The notes under the pieces: model-generated
Databases searched by the model: none
The model's input: only the letters and a program-made list of their open reading frames with translations
Told to the model about the DNA's origin: nothing
Shown: positions 14,452-15,172 of the stretch, piece after piece
Numbering within the stretch: the stretch's first letter is position 1
How the letters are laid out: each line of letters starts with the position of its first letter
Made by a program: the position numbers and the translations under genes
Source: Chlorobiota bacterium
GTDB lineage: Bacteria > Bacteroidota > Ignavibacteria > Ignavibacteriales > Ignavibacteriaceae
NCBI GenBank assembly: GCA_008363265.1
Contig: RHKR01000010.1
Span: 1 to 15,172 of the forward strand
DNA: 15,172 nt
Direction of reading: 5' to 3'

Positions 14452-14482
14452 CAAATGTAGCAATTATGAGTGTATCTGCAAA
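14452..14482 (-). promoter_or_regulatory. Bacteroidetes-type promoter of the Fe-S gene
   Basis: On the minus strand TTTG (complement of 14479-14482) is followed by exactly 19 bases and TACATTTG (complement of 14452-14459). This is a full match to the Bacteroidetes -33/-7 consensus TTTG-N19-TAnnTTTG. It places the transcript start about 25-30 bases before the start codon. No FNR-like TTGAT-N4-ATCAA site is present. Confidence 0.75.
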
Positions 14483-14490
14483 ATAATTTT

Positions 14491-14580
14491 AGTGTATAGT
14501 GTGGAGTGCTTTAGAAATGTGAAATGTGATCCGCCTGCGGCGAAGTGAAATGTGATCCGCCTGCGGCGAAGTGTAATGTG
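14491..14580. repeat. GT-rich words and a 26-bp tandem repeat
   Basis: AGTGTATAGTGTGGAGTG (14491-14508) is close to the words at 3031-3057. It is followed by two identical 26-bp units at 14521-14546 and 14547-14572, each made of GAAATGTGA, the GC core TCCGCCTGCGGCGA and AGT. A partial third copy, GTAATGTG, follows from 14573. The whole 14418-14743 gap shows no coding signal; apart from the Fe-S promoter it holds repeats of this kind. Confidence 0.85.
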
Positions 14581-14633
14581 AGTTAACCGGAGTAAGCTTC
14601 CGCATTGATCTGTTGACTCAGCGGTCTAAAACC

Positions 14634-14663
14634 CTCTGCGATCTTTGCGACCTCTGCGGTTAA
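14634..14663. repeat. CTCTGCG-word tandem, about 9-10 bp period
   Basis: CTCTGCG, TTTGCG and CTCTGCG recur at roughly 9-10 base spacing and end in GGTTAATTCA, the same ending as the repeat at 491-543 beside the thioredoxin stop. It is a degenerate intergenic tandem of unknown role. Confidence 0.5.
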
Positions 14664-14676
14664 TTCAAATCCTCAC

Positions 14677-14690
14677 TCCGCCGCGGCGGA
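14677..14690. repeat. Perfect 14-bp GC palindrome, copy 2
   Basis: TCCGCCGCGGCGGA is identical to 12066-12079. It is followed by CGCTACTCACCACTCAC (14692-14708), whose complement is made of GTGAGTGG/TGAGTAGCG words like those beside the first copy, so the whole composite appears inverted relative to it. Confidence 0.75.
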
Positions 14691-14717
14691 TCGCTACTCA
14701 CCACTCACACTGAACCC

Positions 14718-14738
14718 GGGCAACGGGCAACAGGCAAC
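14718..14738. repeat. Three 7-bp tandem units next to yraN
   Basis: GGGCAAC, GGGCAAC and AGGCAAC stand head to tail, ending five bases before the complement of the yraN stop codon. No terminator hairpin is visible after yraN on the minus strand. Confidence 0.7.
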
Positions 14739-14743
14739 GAAAA

Positions 14744-15109
14744 TCAACTGCTCCAGGAGATATAATCAGGATCGTGGATGATCCTGTGCGTGCCATCGGA
14801 GTTGGGGAGGATGCCGATGAAGTCGAAGCGGATCTCTTCATAGAAGACATCAGTTTTATACATATACTTCTGTGCGTACTTCTTCAGGGAACGGACTTTG
14901 CCGTGGGAGATGGCGTGTTGAATATCCGTGAAGTTCTCATCGCTTCGGTATTTTACTTCAATGAATACAAGGGTGGTACCGTCGAGGGCGACGATATCGA
15001 GTTCACCGTGGCTCTCCCTCCAGTTCCTGTCAAGGATCCTGAATCCTTTGCTCTCGAGGTACCCGGCAGCGAGCCTTTCCCCGAGTTTTCCTGTTTCCAG
15101 AGTGCCCAC
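14744..15109 (-). CDS. yraN: YraN / UPF0102 family protein
   Basis: 121 residues, the usual length for the family. The fold is that of the PD-(D/E)XK nuclease-like superfamily: GKLGERLAAGYLESKGFRIL, then RNWRESHGELDIVALDG with the E and D of GELD, then LVFIEVKYR with the E-x-K pair. These correspond to the expected metal-binding residues, though the physiological substrate of YraN proteins is not established. The start is GTG at 15107-15109. The frame stays open upstream to the window edge but has no better start, and the family N-terminus begins here. Ribosome binding is weak (GCGGG about six bases before the GTG). It lies 16 bases after the stop of another minus-strand gene, so it is probably the second gene of an operon. 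Confidence 0.92.
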   Translation of the reverse strand: MGTLETGKLGERLAAGYLESKGFRILDRNWRESHGELDIVALDGTTLVFIEVKYRSDENFTDIQHAISHGKVRSLKKYAQKYMYKTDVFYEEIRFDFIGILPNSDGTHRIIHDPDYISWSS

Positions 15110-15125
15110 GGTGAACCCGCGTAAA

Positions 15126-15172
15126 CTATTTGTACAAGCCGGGCTTGAAGTTCTTCTTCCCCTTTCTGAGGA
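15126..15172 (-). CDS. Last codons of an unidentified gene upstream of yraN
   Basis: A minus-strand frame enters from the window edge and ends at TAG (complement of 15126-15128), giving LRKGKKNFKPGLYK at the C-terminus. The basic tail and the 16-base spacing to yraN suggest a real gene in the same operon. In many bacteria yraN follows rnhB (ribonuclease HII), so that is one possibility, but 14 residues are too few to identify it. Confidence 0.4.
   Translation of the reverse strand, partial: LRKGKKNFKPGLYK

Noticed and set aside
14418..14500. FNR/CRP-like site upstream of the Fe-S gene
   Set aside because: TTGAATCAG is present on the minus strand but lacks the symmetric second half; the stretch is explained by the promoter.
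14774..15124. Plus-strand open frame of 116 codons opposite yraN
   Set aside because: It mirrors the YraN coding sequence; the minus-strand product has clear family motifs and this one has none.

Overview
The window looks like chromosomal DNA from a member of the Bacteroidota/Chlorobiota/Ignavibacteriota (FCB) group. My best guess is a free-living Ignavibacteria-type organism. The reasons are two proteins ending in type IX secretion (T9SS type A) sorting domains, a DUF3078 outer-membrane protein, Bacteroidetes-style promoters (TTTG, 19 bases, TAnnTTTG), and carbamoyl-phosphate synthetase subunits of the CPS1/CAD-like type. I see no phage, transposase, plasmid, rRNA, tRNA or CRISPR. The genes are ordinary housekeeping or envelope genes; the unusual material is in the gaps between them.

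Layout. 1-1059: the 3' end of a T9SS cargo gene (+), a palindrome-rich gap, a terminator, then thioredoxin (-). 1060-3974: a large secreted Asp-box (BNR) protein with a T9SS sorting tail (+) faces a DUF3078 outer-membrane protein (-). The two genes are separated by an inverted repeat whose arms begin with both stop codons. 4019-8420: a divergent promoter region and the carA-carB operon, which makes carbamoyl phosphate for pyrimidines and arginine. 8495-10072: an exported TlpA/ResA-like thioredoxin-fold protein. 10202-12056: a threonyl-tRNA synthetase lacking the N-terminal TGS domain, ending at a strong intrinsic terminator. 12127-12211: three perfect palindromes spaced exactly 33 bp apart. 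12278-13461: a two-gene operon with a 4-base overlap, encoding an exported YciI-like protein and an inositol-monophosphatase-family enzyme, probably histidinol phosphatase. 13536-14417 (-): a ferredoxin-like Fe-S protein of unknown role with a good Bacteroidetes-type promoter. 14418-14743: a gap filled with short-word repeats. 14744-15172 (-): a YraN/UPF0102 protein and the last codons of an upstream gene.

The functions group loosely. There is envelope and secretion (T9SS cargo, DUF3078, TlpA-like protein), thiol redox chemistry (thioredoxin, TlpA-like protein), nucleotide and amino-acid supply (carAB, hisN-like) and translation (thrS). No single pathway covers the window. Most intergenic gaps carry their own set of 7-14 bp words in tandem or inverted order, often wrapped around a GC-rich palindrome with core CCGC-GCGG. 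Together with the 33-bp palindrome array, these are the features most worth following up.
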